NCBI GenBank assembly: GCA_947396885.1
Contig: OX377202.1
Coordinates: 78,154,643-78,218,642 of the forward strand
DNA: 64,000 nucleotides
Direction of reading: 5' to 3'
From: Heligmosomoides polygyrus polygyrus
Taxonomy: Eukaryota; Nematoda; Chromadorea; Rhabditida; Heligmosomidae
Part shown: piece after piece, positions 33,056 through 45,439 of the stretch
Layout of the letters: each line of letters opens with the position of its first letter
How positions within the stretch are numbered: position 1 is the stretch's first letter
Notes under the pieces: generated by a model
What the model was told of the DNA's origin: nothing
The model's input: only the letters and a program-made list of their open reading frames with translations
Databases searched by the model: none
Position numbers and translations under genes: made by a program

Positions 33056-33884
33056 AGAATAAAACATGCAAGGTCGGCTCATCCCACTGTTGTAAAGTGT
33101 GCTCTGGTTTGCAACATGCACATATATGTAGTACAGCAACAAGATTGTGCAAGGGAGATGAGGAGCGAGTGGAATCGCGTATTTTGACGTGCCCAAATTG
33201 ACTCGCCATTGGACGTACAAAGAATAAAGTGGGAGAGAATTTTCGGATGCTCCGTGGCCTTGCTCGAACGCCCAGCGAATTGCTGCTGTCGCCACGGCGA
33301 AGTAATTGGAGAAGTAATGGTATTCAGCATCTATCCACCACCGGTGCACGACGTTGGACGAGACAATGGCGTAACATGGTTCTGAAGACATTGGCTCAAT
33401 GACACCTCCCCATTTCGATCGTCTTCACCTGGGAGCAACCTTTGCGGAGTCAAGTGTGGCGAACGTGGCAGTCTTGGCTGCTTGACTCATCTGATGTGCG
33501 TCAACGCCGAGTACCGGCGTATATCAAGTGTGTCGAGAATCAGGAATCGACTTCGGCATCGCATACACTCGACTTTCAGTAGAAAATGGCAATTGAAAGG
33601 AACTGCGAGCACCTTTCTTGTTATTAGAAAGCCGGTCGTTGCCACTCCTTGAAAGGCAGATAAATGCTCGACCGGAATCGGAGTGCATAGAGGCAATACT
33701 TGCGGTACTTACTCAACGCACGTTAAGTGAGGAATGAAAAATGGCAACTCTCAATGTGTAGGAAGTGCACCAAAGCCTAGCTTACTACAGATACATTGAG
33801 AACGCGTTCAGTAACACAATCTATGCGTTGCTACCACTCATTTCGGATAGGGTCACGGTCAGTGGCACGGTTTATGTAATGGTG
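33056..33884. other. Unassigned stretch after the duplicated unit
   Basis: No clear coding or repeat feature. The last part leads into the GIY-YIG remnant and may belong to the same element. Confidence 0.3.
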
Positions 33885-34280
33885 AATATTGTCAGAGACA
33901 TTATCGAGCGGCAATTGATTCGCAACACGCTGTGTGGTCGTGTTCGTATAAGGCAGGAGTGCGTGTCTTGTTCATACGTGGAAGGGCAGGAGACCGCGCA
34001 GACAAGAGTCATTTATCAGCTCCATTGCTCCATCTCTATGTTGGGGAAATTGGAAGGAAACTTGGCAAACGCACTAAGAAGCATCGAGCTGGATAGAGGC
34101 GACGACGCTTAGCGACTCCGCAAGATAGACAACGAAGGGAGGCTTACATTAGTGACGACTTTGACGTAAAATGCACAGCACAAAGGCTCTTGAGGCTCTC
34201 TGGATTCGCAAAATAAATCCTTCTGTGAGCAGTGGGAATGAGTGTATCTCAATTACCAGTTAGTTCTTGCATTTCATTTC
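33885..34280 (+). pseudogene. GIY-YIG domain remnant (Penelope-like), frameshifted
   Basis: One frame gives IIERQLIRNTLCGRV, QECVSCSYVEGQE and RVIYQLHC, the Cys-rich lead-in. A shifted frame then gives YVGEIGRKLGKRTKKHRAG, the catalytic core. A third gives STKALEALWIRKINP and GNECISITS before a stop near 34260. The order matches the better copy at 543-1076. At least two frameshifts inactivate it. Confidence 0.65.
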
Positions 34281-34394
34281 TTTGTGTGAGCGGCTAGACA
34301 CTTCGTGGTGGCCGCCGGAGACGGTTCTCAGTGCTGGCTGATAAAGTCTTTTAGTTCGCAAACATGATGATCTCTACCGGACATTCTGGGTGCG

Positions 34395-35462
34395 GGAACT
34401 TTTACTCACTTTCGGCCGCGCGCCTCGGGCGCGACGCCGCCGTCCGCGGCGAGCCCGCGATGTCTTTACGAAAACGCGTACGGCTTGTTAGCTTCGTGCG
34501 CCTGGGTCCTGTAACGATTATCGACGGCTGGCCAATTGCCAATCGTCGTCCCGCTCTTGCTGATTGCCTACTTTGAACATTTTGCAGTATATACATACAA
34601 GTATCGGACCAAGTTGGACACTCTTCTAAACAGGTCTAACACTTTTGAAATCAAAACGAGCTTCTTCCACGTTTAATGGAGGCTCTACAAAAAGGATAAA
34701 ATAATTTCATTCGAGTAATGAACCTCTTGAAAAAAATGAACCCCTTCGAATTTTCAGAATGACTTCTTTAATATTTAGTTTACCTACGCAGTAAGTGAAG
34801 ACACTGTTTGAAATTTTTAAAATTCTATTTTTTTTTAGGAAAAATAATGGTTTAAAGCTTGTTTTAAAGAGGGGAAAGCGGCCATTTTTGTACCATATAA
34901 AGAGACTACGCCATGCCGTCGTCTAAGACTTGCGATGTTTGGTTGATTGACTCATTCGGCCATGTCAACTAAACAGTTCCCAAGAAAATTATACCAAAAT
35001 TTCTTTAAGCAAACAATTATCCTGCTCTCCATAGAGATCCCCTAGTTTGAGCGAAAGTCGGTCGCTTTGATATGGAAGACGTTCACTTTGATTTGAAAAG
35101 CATCACGCTTGTATAGAATAATTTCGAATTCGACGTCAAAGGTGTCAAATTTGAGGAGAAAATGGTATAAATAAGGTTTCTACTAATGGTCTTAGGCTAT
35201 CAGAAATACTATTATCAGTAACTTCCTACCAATAGTGAAGAACTTATCACAATAGTAGTCCCAATAATGTCAGCTGTTAGTGTTAGTTAGTTTGCTGTTA
35301 GTCAACATCAAAAATTCGCAGCAGCAAGTTCCCGTTCACGAATTCATGCAGCAAGATGCCTATGCGTAAATCTCGTGCGCACCGCCAGTGAATGGCTCGC
35401 GACGTCGCGCGCGCGGCATGCGCGTGCGGCGGCCGGCGCGGCCAAAAGTGAGTAAAAGTTCC
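34395..35462. mobile_element. 1.07 kb element with 27 bp inverted ends
   Basis: GGAACTTTTACTCACTTTCG with GCCGCGC (34395-34421) is matched in reverse complement at 35436-35462 with one mismatch. Just inside both ends the DNA is GC-rich, while the middle is AT-rich and shows no coding signal. No target duplication is evident. It may be a non-autonomous transposon; the ends are clear, the class is unknown. Confidence 0.55.
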
Positions 35463-35654
35463 GTCCCCCTCTTGAGACATGCCATTTCCAATGAAATTGG
35501 AAATAACGTTTTTGACCCAGTGCGCTTCGCAGTTTCAAAAAATGTCACGTTTTTTCAGAACAGAACAGAGACTTTTCCTTATTTCACAGCGGGCTCGCAG
35601 TCTCTAGAAATCGCTTTTGAGCTAACTATTAGGGAAATATCCACGGATCTCCCT

Positions 35655-36451
35655 CGATAGAGAGCCTTCGGGTTCTCTTGTTAAGAGGGATTTCGGACCG
35701 CTTGTCGTAGGGCCACGTGGCGCGTCCCCGGGTGGTGGATAGGGGAATTAAACGCGAACCAAATGCGACCGTGTACTGCCCAGAGACGCAGGTAGGATGC
35801 AGGGGATGGACTCCTTGCTCCTGCTGTGTCGGGTCGACGCGTTCCTTGTGCGTGGGAGCGGCAAGTTCGTGCACAGTGTGGGTGGATGTGTCCGTGACTG
35901 TGCGGATTGTAACTGTGTCGGCTCGGCCACAAGCTTGCACTCGATAGACTGGGAGTACATGTAAGGCGATTCGAGGCCGCCTCAAGTCTGGCCCCGTCCC
36001 TTTGGACAGTCTGGCTGGCTGCCCGGAGTGCTTCGCCTGTACGACAGAGCCCGACTAGCTACCGTGTGTACTACAGTCAAACACAGCAGCACTAAAGGGC
36101 TTCATTCCCTTGACCCCGAAAGAGCCTCCATTTATGCAGCGATGGGAAGGACGAGTACGGAGAGGCTGCTAAAATCTCAGAGCCTAACCAGGCTGCGCGA
36201 ATTGAGAAGCACGAGGATGACGTTCTGTACTTACAACGCCCGCACGCTCGCATCGGAAGCATCCGTTGAGGACGTGATGATGCAAGCCAGAAAGATCAAG
36301 TACGACGTCATCGGACTGACCGAGATGAGAAGACGCCACCCCCTACACGCCGCCTACGACTCCGGAGAAGAACTGTTCCTCGGAACATGAGACAGCAGGG
36401 GAGTAGGCGGCGTTGGTGTCCTCGTCAACAGAGGTGCACACAAAATTCTGT
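35655..36451 (+). pseudogene. RTE-type retrotransposon, 5' end with start of the AP endonuclease domain
   Basis: From about 36150 the frame reads LRSTRMTFCTYNARTLASEA, VEDVMMQARKIKYDVIGLTE, MRR, and then YDSGEELFLGT. After an in-frame TGA (36388-36390) it continues DSRGVGGVGVLVN. TYNARTL, YDVIGLTEMR and the GGVGVLV block are the N-terminal landmarks of the apurinic-type endonuclease of RTE LINEs. The preceding GC-rich 400 bp is probably the 5' untranslated region. The element stops abruptly at about 36451, where a TTAACG-rich AT stretch begins, so the reverse transcriptase is missing. Because LINEs usually lose 5' ends, a copy with only a 5' end implies later deletion or interruption. Confidence 0.75.
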
Positions 36452-36535
36452 GCGTTAAATTATTTTAACAAAATTTTTTAACGGAAAATTTTCGTTAAAT
36501 TTCCGGTTAATCGTTAAATTTCGTTAAAAAATAAA
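36452..36535. repeat. AT-rich TTAACG/CGTTAAAT repeat
   Basis: CGTTAAAT and its complement recur at irregular spacing, making a self-complementary AT-rich patch. Confidence 0.6.
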
Positions 36536-36884
36536 AATAGCTGCAAACTATTATTTCAAATGAAAAATAAATGAATGCATAATAATGATAATGAATGCAA
36601 ACTCCCTTTTTTTGTCTTGTCCGGAAAGATGGATCAGCAGTGTACTTCCGACACCTCAAACCACGTGGGATCTTCTTTTACCTATCTTCTGGATAATAGT
36701 TTACGCCGTGCAAGGCCATCTAAGGTTTTGCATCCCTCCAACAAAGAGTCTCTTGTCAGCAGTTCTCTGCTTTGTCAGTATATCTCCTCACATTTACACT
36801 TCCAAACTTCGGTGCAATTCTGGTAGATGGTTATTAGTTTTCATAACTGTAACAAAAGCATAACATAACTATCGCCTTTACTTT
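36536..36884. other. Unassigned stretch
   Basis: Two overlapping open frames at 36575-36863 show no recognisable motif. The stretch lies between a truncated RTE and a truncated LINE. Confidence 0.3.
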
Positions 36885-37880
36885 TTCTTTTGTATACGTA
36901 TGAGATTCCTGATTCAGTTCAAAGGATTGGAGTTTCTTGTAAATTGTACGCGGATGATATAAAGGTCTATAGAGAAGTCGACAATCAAGAAAGCTCCTGT
37001 GATGTCCAAGCGGCTATAAATTTTGTAGAGAATTGGGCAAGCACCTGGGAACTACCCCTTTCGGCTGAAAAATCGCATTGTCTCGTGATTCAATCTAAAT
37101 CTCAAAGTCACCGTCCAACCTACACACTCAACGTGTCAATTTTGGAGCAACTTACAAGTGAACGAGATTTAGTGTTCCATTTCTCGAGTAACCTAAACTT
37201 TGAGCATCATTATAAAGCACTTGTCTTCTTCTTCTTCTTCTTCTTCTTCTACTTGTAAAGAAGGCTAACTACCGAATTTATAACTTGTTTAAGGTATTGA
37301 CCAAACCAAAGATCAACCTTCTTTTGTGAGAGCCTACAAATCTTACGTAAGGCCCATTGTAGAATGTGGTGTCTCAGTTTTCAGTCCCTCTCAAAAGGAG
37401 GACATAAAATTCCTTGAAAGTGTTCAGAATAACTTTACCCTAAGCTTTTTCTAAAGTGTCGTGGTCTAAATTACGACAATATTCGGTGGGTGGGTCTGTT
37501 GTCTAGCCTTGAGACTAGACGAAAGCGAGCAGATTTAGTTATGCTGTTCAAAGTTCTGACAGGAAGGCTTTTCATTGACCCAATTGGATTTTTTGGCACC
37601 CCTTTGACAACTGACAGAAGAGAGCATCTCCGACTCTACCTACCACTTCCAAGGTCAAAAGTAAGGTCAAGTTTCCTCATTCACAGGGGCATCAGAGAGC
37701 TCAACATCTTGCTTTCTGAGAACGAGAACACTGTTAATATGTCTCTATCCTCTTTTAAACGTTTAATTGCACTAAGGCTTCCTTAGACTTATCTTTTAGG
37801 TTTGTTATATGTTATTGTTAGAATCTTACCGCATGTGATTGTTATCCGTGCCTTGTAATAAATAAATAAATAAATAACAT
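36885..37880 (+). pseudogene. CR1/jockey-like LINE, 5'-truncated, with a microsatellite inside
   Basis: The frame from about 36890 gives EIPDSVQRIGVSCKLYADDI, with the YADD catalytic box, then NFVENWASTWELPLSAEKSH. An expanded TTC run at 37224-37250 interrupts it. Later frames give VRAYKSYVRPIVECGVSVFS and LLSSLETRRKRADLVMLFKV, ending at a stop near 37786. A 3' tail of repeated ATAA lies at 37857-37877. Palm residues upstream of YADD are missing. Several frameshifts prevent expression. Confidence 0.8.
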
Positions 37881-38880
37881 AAAGCATCTTTTCGCGAAAA
37901 TCACGCCAACTGGCTAGAAAGAAAATGGGTTGAATACTTCAGCTTTTGGAAGCTAGATAGCTGATTTGGCTGCAAAGTATTTAAAGTTATACGGTTTTCT
38001 CAGTGTAATGGCAACAGACTGCCTATCTCATTGTGATTTAAGAGCTGAAGCGAAGGCAGGAGCATTCAGTGCGCTAGAATGGCAGAAATTGTCGGTCCGA
38101 CCTATAAATTAGCGAGTGGAGAGTGACACTATTTTCCATTAGTGGATAGCTGCTTTCTTTTGCTAAATTTAGGTTTTTACTAAAGCAAGGTTCGATATTC
38201 ATTGACCAGGTTCACCAGCGTGTGAGAGATTAAAAGATAAGAATGAAGTTTAGAGAGAGAGACTCATGATGAAATGACGTGAGGAAAAAGTAGAACGTCG
38301 AAAAGTGGCTGCACCGAATTCAAATTCCGAAGAGGGTAGCGCAATTAGTAGACGTCGGGAACTTGTGTATGCATATCGAGATTAACATCGCTGACAATAT
38401 CCACTTCAAGGGGAGTTTTCAATTTTCTCGAATGGAAGCTCTTCAGATTAAGTTGAGAAGTGTTTAATTTCAAGCTGACTTAGGGCTGGCTACGTGCTGG
38501 ATCCAGCAAGCTGTTCCGCAGCTCACGCGCCGCTTTTATTGTTCCAGTACATCAACAAATCAAATAATCAAACTGGTCAGCTAGTAGTCCAACTGAATGG
38601 GTAGCCACAGAGCGATACCGATTAGACTAATGGGAAAGTCATTTAGCTCTGTATGCTTTTACATTTTTGGTTGAGCCTGGAGCGGGCGATATACTTGCTA
38701 CAAGGCTTATAACAAATCAGCTGCTCTAAGCTTTAAGAAGTGGATGAAGACATTAAATCTTATGAAGCCTTCAGCTTGACCAGTTCCAGGATAGTAGTAT
38801 AAGCGAGCGGCTCATCCAGACGCCATGGAAGAGTGCTGATAGGCTCGCTAGGTTATCAGAGTTGTTCCGTGATTTTGCAA
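37881..38880. other. Unassigned stretch
   Basis: No coding, RNA or repeat signal that I recognise. Confidence 0.3.
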
Positions 38881-38881
38881 A

Positions 38882-38950
38882 GCGCGGTGGTGTAACGGCC
38901 GACGTCCTGCAATGAAAGGGGAGGGTTCGACCCTAGCGTGATCACAACAA
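38882..38950 (+). tRNA. tRNA-like sequence (second SINE family head or tRNA pseudogene)
   Basis: GGTGGTGTAACGG resembles box A and GAGGGTTCGACCCTAG resembles a T arm with box B about 35 bp downstream. An acceptor stem is not clear and the anticodon arm is weak. Confidence 0.3.
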
Positions 38951-40392
38951 AACGTCCTAATAACCAGGTCCACATGAATTCGCCACATATTCGCCTAGTT
39001 GGGTATAGCATTAGCCATTCACCTCTGGGCATCTAATCGGAAGCCTTCGTAAGGTCAAGCATCAGGTCCACTATTTACAAGTGAACATATGTTCGAGCTA
39101 AGTTGACGATTTCTCACTCGAACGCTTGAAACAAATTTTATAACTGCTCATTTTGTTGGTAAGTTTTGTTGTTCTCTTAGGCCTATTTTGCATTCAAGGA
39201 GTTGTAAAAGGTGTGAAGGAGAAGGGAATAAATCCTAGCTGAAATAGTAACATCATTCTCTTGTTAATGAGCTGTAGCTTCTTACAACATGGAGCGCCAA
39301 TTTCAAACTTGTGCGAAATACGCGCAAAGGCACTATTCAAATATGTATGTCTCATTGGGCTCCCTTTGTTAGTCCTAGTCAGGGCATCAAACTAGTGCTA
39401 TAGCATGATGCTTTCAACGTAAGAAAATGTCAGAATTCTCCATTACAAGTATATACATTTATTTATTTATATAACAGTGGGTGGTTAGTATTATATATAC
39501 CTGTTTGAGAAAGATTGCTCATTCTACTCTTACGCGGTATAGCAAAGCGAATTTAAATAGGCATTTAACTAACATAATGACTTGTGGGGGACAAAGGACG
39601 CGTGGAGTTTTCTGACGACATCTGACGACGAAAAAATCGTGTCAGTTGTTCGCCTGCACAGCGACGCGATATTAGGTTCCTAGCCAAGACCGTCCAAACC
39701 GCCTTCTATCCTCCTGTGACTGACTTTACTGGCTACAGGAAGTTTTGCGCAGGACAAAGGCGCAGTTAGGAGAGATTGACGGTGTTACATAGTACAGTAA
39801 TGATTGTATGTTCAATGAGTTGAGACGTCTACCTTCATACATGTCAACCTTCGACTAGTCCCAGAACTCACTTATGGCAGGATTGACCAACTCTATTGCA
39901 TCGACTTCACTCCGTACTCCAGTTTCTCGAGGTTCAGAACATATTTTACATTCAAAAAAAGAATCCAAATGTATCGTGCTGACGGCCGAAGATAGTCTAA
40001 CAGCTAGGCTGTCGTTTTTCCCGGAGGGGCTCATTTCACATTTCATGTCCGTCTCAACCTTGGTTTGCTTACTCGGAGCGTGTAGACTGCTTAGCTCCGA
40101 AGCTTTGCTAACTGGCATCCAGCTAGGAATAATGATTCAGTGCTGAGCCAATTATCATATTCCTCAAGATAACAGCCTCTAAGAACCCGACTTGAACAAT
40201 GGCTTCCGACGACGATTAGGAGGTCTGCGGTTTCACAATAACGGTCATATTGTCTTAAAGAAAACGTAGTATTTACTTAAAACGTAAAATTTAAAAATTA
40301 ATGCAACATGAACACTCTGACATCCATGGCACAATAGTCATAGATTGCATTGTTGTAGTTTGGCATAATACTGATATAATGAATACGAATAG
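38951..40392. other. Mostly unassigned; SINE-like fragment near 39680-39780
   Basis: GGTTCCTAGCCAAGACCGTC and the following blocks resemble part of the SINE. Otherwise nothing is recognised; opposing small open frames at 39855-40146 are mirror readings. Confidence 0.3.
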
Positions 40393-40690
40393 ATGTGGTA
40401 TCGCAGTCGGAGCAGGCGCTGGCCGTCACCTGCATCCAATTCCAGGTTCTTGGATTGGATTCTCCACCTACGCCAATTAAGCCTTCCATCCTTCCGAGAT
40501 CTATAAACTGCTACAAGGTTTGTCTGGGAAGGGTAAAGCACTTGATTGTCCTTAGCTGGCCACCGCAACTCATTGTAGGGGGCCAAATACGCATATTCAA
40601 ATCGCCTCAATAACATCCCATAGAAGTAGAATGTGCGGCTAACCCTAAAAAGGTTTGAGTAGCGCTGTCCTTCATCCTATATCCTTTTAA
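40393..40690 (+). repeat. SINE copy, nearly full length
   Basis: Starts ATGTGGTATCGCAGTCGGAG, shows TTCTTGGATTGGATTCTCCA at the box B position, GCTGGCCACCGCAACTCATT in the body, and ends GGTTTGAGTAGCGCTGTCC with ATCCT repeats. Confidence 0.8.
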
Positions 40691-41685
40691 ACAGAGGATT
40701 GGCTTTTATTTTAGCTATTTCGTGGAGCAAGAAGACCTTGACAAAATGGAACGAGGACCCAGAAGACCGCCGATGGTAAAGGTTACATTGAAATCGGGAT
40801 GATGAACCTGGAGCCAGCGCTGCTCTCGACCGTTCGGGTCCCCTTGTGATCTTTGAAACCTTAAAAACTGCTTGAATAGAAGAAGTAATGGAGCGTGGGC
40901 GTAGCTATGAAGCCACTTCCGCATCTCTCATCTTAATTAAACTCATTAACTGCTTCAAATGGAATAAGTGCTTCATGAACAGAGAACAACGTTGCCGTCC
41001 AAAGGATCGAGCAAAGGTTGCTCTGCCTCCCTTCTGACGATGACCTGCACAGCGAAGAAAATCTGAAGGGTTGTCGTGATGAGAAACAGATGTTTGCGAT
41101 GTGTGACAGCAGGTTATACACAGAGGATGTTTCTCCTTGCTTAGCCTCTCCCGAAGAAGATGGGCTCAACGTGCGAGCTCAAGCAAAGCTAGCAATTCAA
41201 TCCCATTCTTCTTATGCCAATAGGCATTTGGTACGTTATTATTATTTTGTGAGTAAAATCGACTACGAAGCCCTAATTACGCCCGCCTAGTCCATTGTTT
41301 TTCACCGAGCACTATTAGTCAAACTGATTGGTTCCACGTTAATTAATAACCATAATTTCGGCTGGCCAGTATACGAGTGCCTGTGGCTTTAAATGGCCAG
41401 TGGCACGACGCTTTCTAGCGTTGCTAGATATACGCCACTTCAACTGATTTCCCATGCATATATTAGCAAGGATTAACAGATCCATTCTTGCCTTAGGGCA
41501 GACACAGGCTTGATGAAGTATCACAACATAAATTTTTGAAACAACTTTACCTATCTGCGTGGTAGTGGAACTTTTTCTGTATGGTCTTTGTAGGTATCCA
41601 GTACACAGTCCCTGAGGTAGTCTTAGGGAAAGTGAGAACATTTTCTAAAGACGTATAACAGAAACAGGATCCTTGAATTGTCTAA
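40691..41685. other. Unassigned stretch
   Basis: Several 70-100 codon frames without recognisable motif. Confidence 0.3.
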
Positions 41686-42200
41686 CAAGGAAAGGATACT
41701 AGGTGACCATGGGACTTTGAGATGGGATGTATATCACGGGATGCGGCTTTGAATGTTGATTCCAAATATGTCTTCCGTTTCTTATTTCTTATGGTTTTTC
41801 TCTCTTACGGAGTTATGGATCATTTTCATAGCAGAATCGTTTGCCCTCTAGGTCCACGCAGAGCGGGCCGATCACAAGAGAGCACAAGTAGGGTTGCAGA
41901 CAGCGTTCCCCGCCAAGCAGTGGTGGCGCAGGGGGTAGAGGAGCGGCGTGGTGAAGCGGGTGGGTAATGGTTCGACTCCCCTGAGATGTAGGTCAACCCT
42001 GCTTGAGCTCGCTCCCTTGTGATTGGCCCGCTCTGCGTGGACCTAGAGGGCAAGGAGCCTGCTATGAAAATGGTCCATAACTCCGTTCACAGATGTGCAC
42101 AGAAGAAACGGAATACATATTTGGAACCAGCGGTCAAAGCCGTATCCTGCGATATACGTCTCATCTCGAAGTCCCCTGGTCACTTAGCATCGTTCCCACT
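41686..42200. mobile_element. Foldback element with a tRNA-like core
   Basis: The left arm from about 41690 (CTAGGTGACCATGGGACTTT, CGGCTTTGAATGTTG, CCAAATATGT, CGGAGTTATGGATCATTTTC, CCTCTAGGTCCACGCAGAGC) is matched in reverse complement by 42018-42195. The arms are about 190 bp, with a clearly better match near the centre. About 130 bp of unpaired centre holds a tRNA-like segment. No transposase is present. Confidence 0.8.
41920..41985 (+). tRNA. tRNA-like core of the foldback element
   Basis: GTGGTGGCGCAGGGGGTAG fits box A and ATGGTTCGACTCCCCTG fits box B, 45 bp apart. No good cloverleaf can be drawn by eye; an internal pol III promoter is plausible. Confidence 0.35.
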
Positions 42201-42429
42201 ACAAAGTGTGGTCCGCGACTTTCTGAGAGTGAGGACTCATTGATGTTTATTAACGGAGATACTGAGTACGCTTGATAGCCTAGTTCTTGTTCGATTTCGT
42301 GTTCGTGACCAGATTTCACATCTGCACGATCGACGCTCTAGAAGTCGTGCGTTCATCTTCCCATCGAGCCAACATCGTAGCGACGAAGGTACTGTATATG
42401 AGGTAATCTCCAAATGGTTTGCAGTTTAT

Positions 42430-42930
42430 TGGAGGTCGTTTGGACTGGCGAGAAAATTTTCTCTGCTCAGGTTTTTCACAGCAGTCAAAACCAACGACAA
42501 CTTCAGTCGGCAGGACATCCCTTGTGTTCGTGAAGAAAAAAGTCCAAATTAACTCCGATATCTTCCAGAATGTTGTTATAAAGTACAACCTGATTGCGTG
42601 GGCTAAAAAACATTTGCCATCGGAAAGGAGTGGGCGCCAGCACGTGGATCAAAGTCGGCAAACACATCCCATGAAGAGAACCGTCCTGGGTTCTGGGGTA
42701 GGGCGATGTAGCCCTCAATCTCGCTTGACATGAACCCAATAGACCACACGGTCTGGAACCATTCACACAGCTCGTCGATTTCTATTCGAAGTTTGGAGAG
42801 TTTGAAGCAGCCCTTTTTGGAGAAGAGCACTTTACGACTACCTGCGGCCCGCAGCAGAGGCGGTCAGCAAGCGATTCGAAGCCTGCATCCGTGCAAAAAA
42901 GGATCGTCGTGAACAATATATTGACTGAGT
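42430..42930 (+). pseudogene. Tc1/mariner-superfamily transposase, C-terminal fragment
   Basis: Frames give TSLVFVKKKVQINSDIFQNV followed by WAKKH, the stretch before the second catalytic Asp. Then comes SLDMNPIDHTVWN, matching the usual SPDLNPMDY-VW block around the third catalytic residue. LRPAAEAVSKRFEACIRAK closes the domain. The N-terminal DNA-binding part and the first Asp are absent, and the frame changes at least twice. It belongs to the same broad family as the element at 46863-47877. Confidence 0.7.
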
Positions 42931-45439
42931 GATCCGTTCTAATTTAGAACTTGACTGATAAAAATAATATCAGAATAGCTTTATCGTTCCTTATTTATGA
43001 TGAAAAATCTAGAGGACTACACTTCATAGGCACCCTATATTTCTCCATGAGCACATGGAGTTACTCACCTTGAAAAACAGCAGATTCCAAGAGAGCAGTT
43101 AGGGGTCCGTAGTCTGTCTTACTCACACACTATGCGCCTATTAACAGATAGTGGGTAAAGCGGAAGAAGTAAGCAGTGGTTGAATTGAACTGTTAGCGTC
43201 GATTGAGCTTCCACGTTGAGCTCTATTCCTCTGAGATGAAGCAGAGTAAGGATATAATTATGTTCTGTTCTCTCAAGAGTGAGTCTCCACAAACGATTTT
43301 GTTCGATGCCTTAAGAAGGAAAACAATGCTATGCGCGTACAACCTAACCACGATAACATTGTCGCTGCCCGCAGCAAAACTAGCGGCTGCAGTTGCACAT
43401 TAGAGGACTGTTGTGAATGCCTTGCTGAAACAACCCACAGTTAGCCTCAGAGATCTTGTTGGAAATAAAGTCGTCAAAGGCCTCCGCTCCTTAGAAGCCA
43501 TTAGAGAATGAAACGAAGCAGTGGTGCTGTGAGTAACACAACGACTGAAAGAATGCTACTTTGGCGGTCTCGGTGCACGAATCATGAGCTGAAACGTAGA
43601 GCATGAATGCGTTCACCCATCTACCCCTCTAAACTAGACTTTCTATTGTTTTATATTCTTACGCCATAAATAAATAAATCAATTCTATGCAAATTTGAAG
43701 CGATAGTGAGCTTCTACTACTGCCTGTAAGGATAGATAGGCGTTATAACCCAGTCGAGAGGGGGCGTGGATTCTCACGTGCACCCCAAATCATGGATAAA
43801 GGTTCGGATTCCTTGCAGGACAACCAAGTCTTCCATGCTTTAGGTATCGGTAGAGGAAGGCAGGGCTTGCTTAAAAATTTGTGTGCGGGACGACAGCACC
43901 TTGCAGTTTCTCATCCGCCAGCCGGGAGACGAATCCTTTGGTGTGTATGCGTGAGTGTTCGGTTCGGTGGTCGAGCGGTGACCCCCCCCACTAAGGTAGG
44001 TGCAAAACTCCTTTTATTGGTGTATTGGATGAGGCTTTGTAAAGAGTTGTAGAATTCTTCGAAAAATTTCACTCTTTTTAGTCTAAGAAGGAAAACTTCA
44101 GAGTTTCATAGTCGTCAGAAGAGGAGTTGCATTACAGTCCACCTACTAAACGAGCTGTTTTCTTATTGTACAGTATTTTTTGATACACTTCGTCAATAAA
44201 TCTGACCTGTCGGCTACGACGAGCCATGTGAGCTTCGTTCCCGAATCTCTTGATTCAGTTATATACTATTAAACCCTTGGATCGATTCATTCAAAACCGC
44301 GACCTAAACTTAATCCGGATTCGGTCCTTTCCAAAATGCTTAAAGTCACAAATCGACAGTATGTAGTTGAAAATGACTTTCTTTTGTTAAAAAAATATTT
44401 TGATTGTTTTAAAAGAGACACCAAATCAACTGTAGCTGCTGTCGTGCGAAACTGCAAGGTTTTCTGATCCAACATGACTAATTTGCTCCATCTGCTACAG
44501 TAAATGAAGCTTGAAGAAGGAAGGCATGAATATGGAAAAGCAACAGAGCAACAAAAAATTGTGCAACGACTTTGTTTTTCAAAGTGCATGACACAGTCAG
44601 CTTTTCTGTTTAGCTTCGCGAGATGCCAAGATTGGCATGTACCCTTTAGAAACGTTGTAGTAGACTGGCAGTTTCTTCAGCGTAGCCAAGATCGGTAAAC
44701 GTTTTTACTACGGCTTACGTTTCGGTGTTGTCGTCCTCTTCGGAGCCTCATACTTGGGTAGTTAAACCTCTAGTAACGCTTCTTAGAAGCGGAACGTGCA
44801 AGGCTTCTTTGGCTAGTTGATGTTGACCAATTTCACGATCTAACTGAGAGACCATATAGGAGCATCAACTTGTCGGATCTGAACAGAGTTTAGAGCAATT
44901 GTTAAAATATGGAGGAGTACCGACATGAAATTCACAGCAATTCCAAAATTGAAATGACATTTATCGCTCTGGAACTCGGTGCTTGTTCAATCATGCGCTT
45001 ATCGAAGTTCTTGCAGGGCGAAAAACATTCTCGAAAGCGCATGGACATTGAAGTGTTTCGAAATGGCAAAAATGCATCGTTCAGCTGCTGAACCTCTGTC
45101 ACCCACAAAACAGAAGTCAGGCTGTGCTGAATCCTCCGAAGTTATCGACGACTGCTTTAGCTAAAACACCAACATTCTCATGGGCATGCAAAACCGTAAG
45201 AGGAGGAGTCGTCCACATGAGACAAAATAAGCTTCCATTTTGCTCTACTATGTTTCGGGTCGGGAAAGCAAAATGTGTTAGAGGGAAGCTTTTAATGCTG
45301 CACTATGGAAGAGCGACACTACGCTTTTCTTTCAAATATGAGCATCCTTCTTTGAAATTGTACACTACAACGAAACAATTATTTTCAGAGCAAAAACCAT
45401 AATTAAAAGTAGATCCGGCAAAAATCTCCAGGAAATAAA
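42931..45439. other. Mostly unassigned; SINE-like fragment near 43770-43880
   Basis: GGTTCGGATTCCTTGCAGGA with AAGTCTTCCATGCTTTAGGT is part of a SINE. An ATAAATAAATAA run near 43666-43677 may be a LINE tail. No other feature is recognised. Confidence 0.3.
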
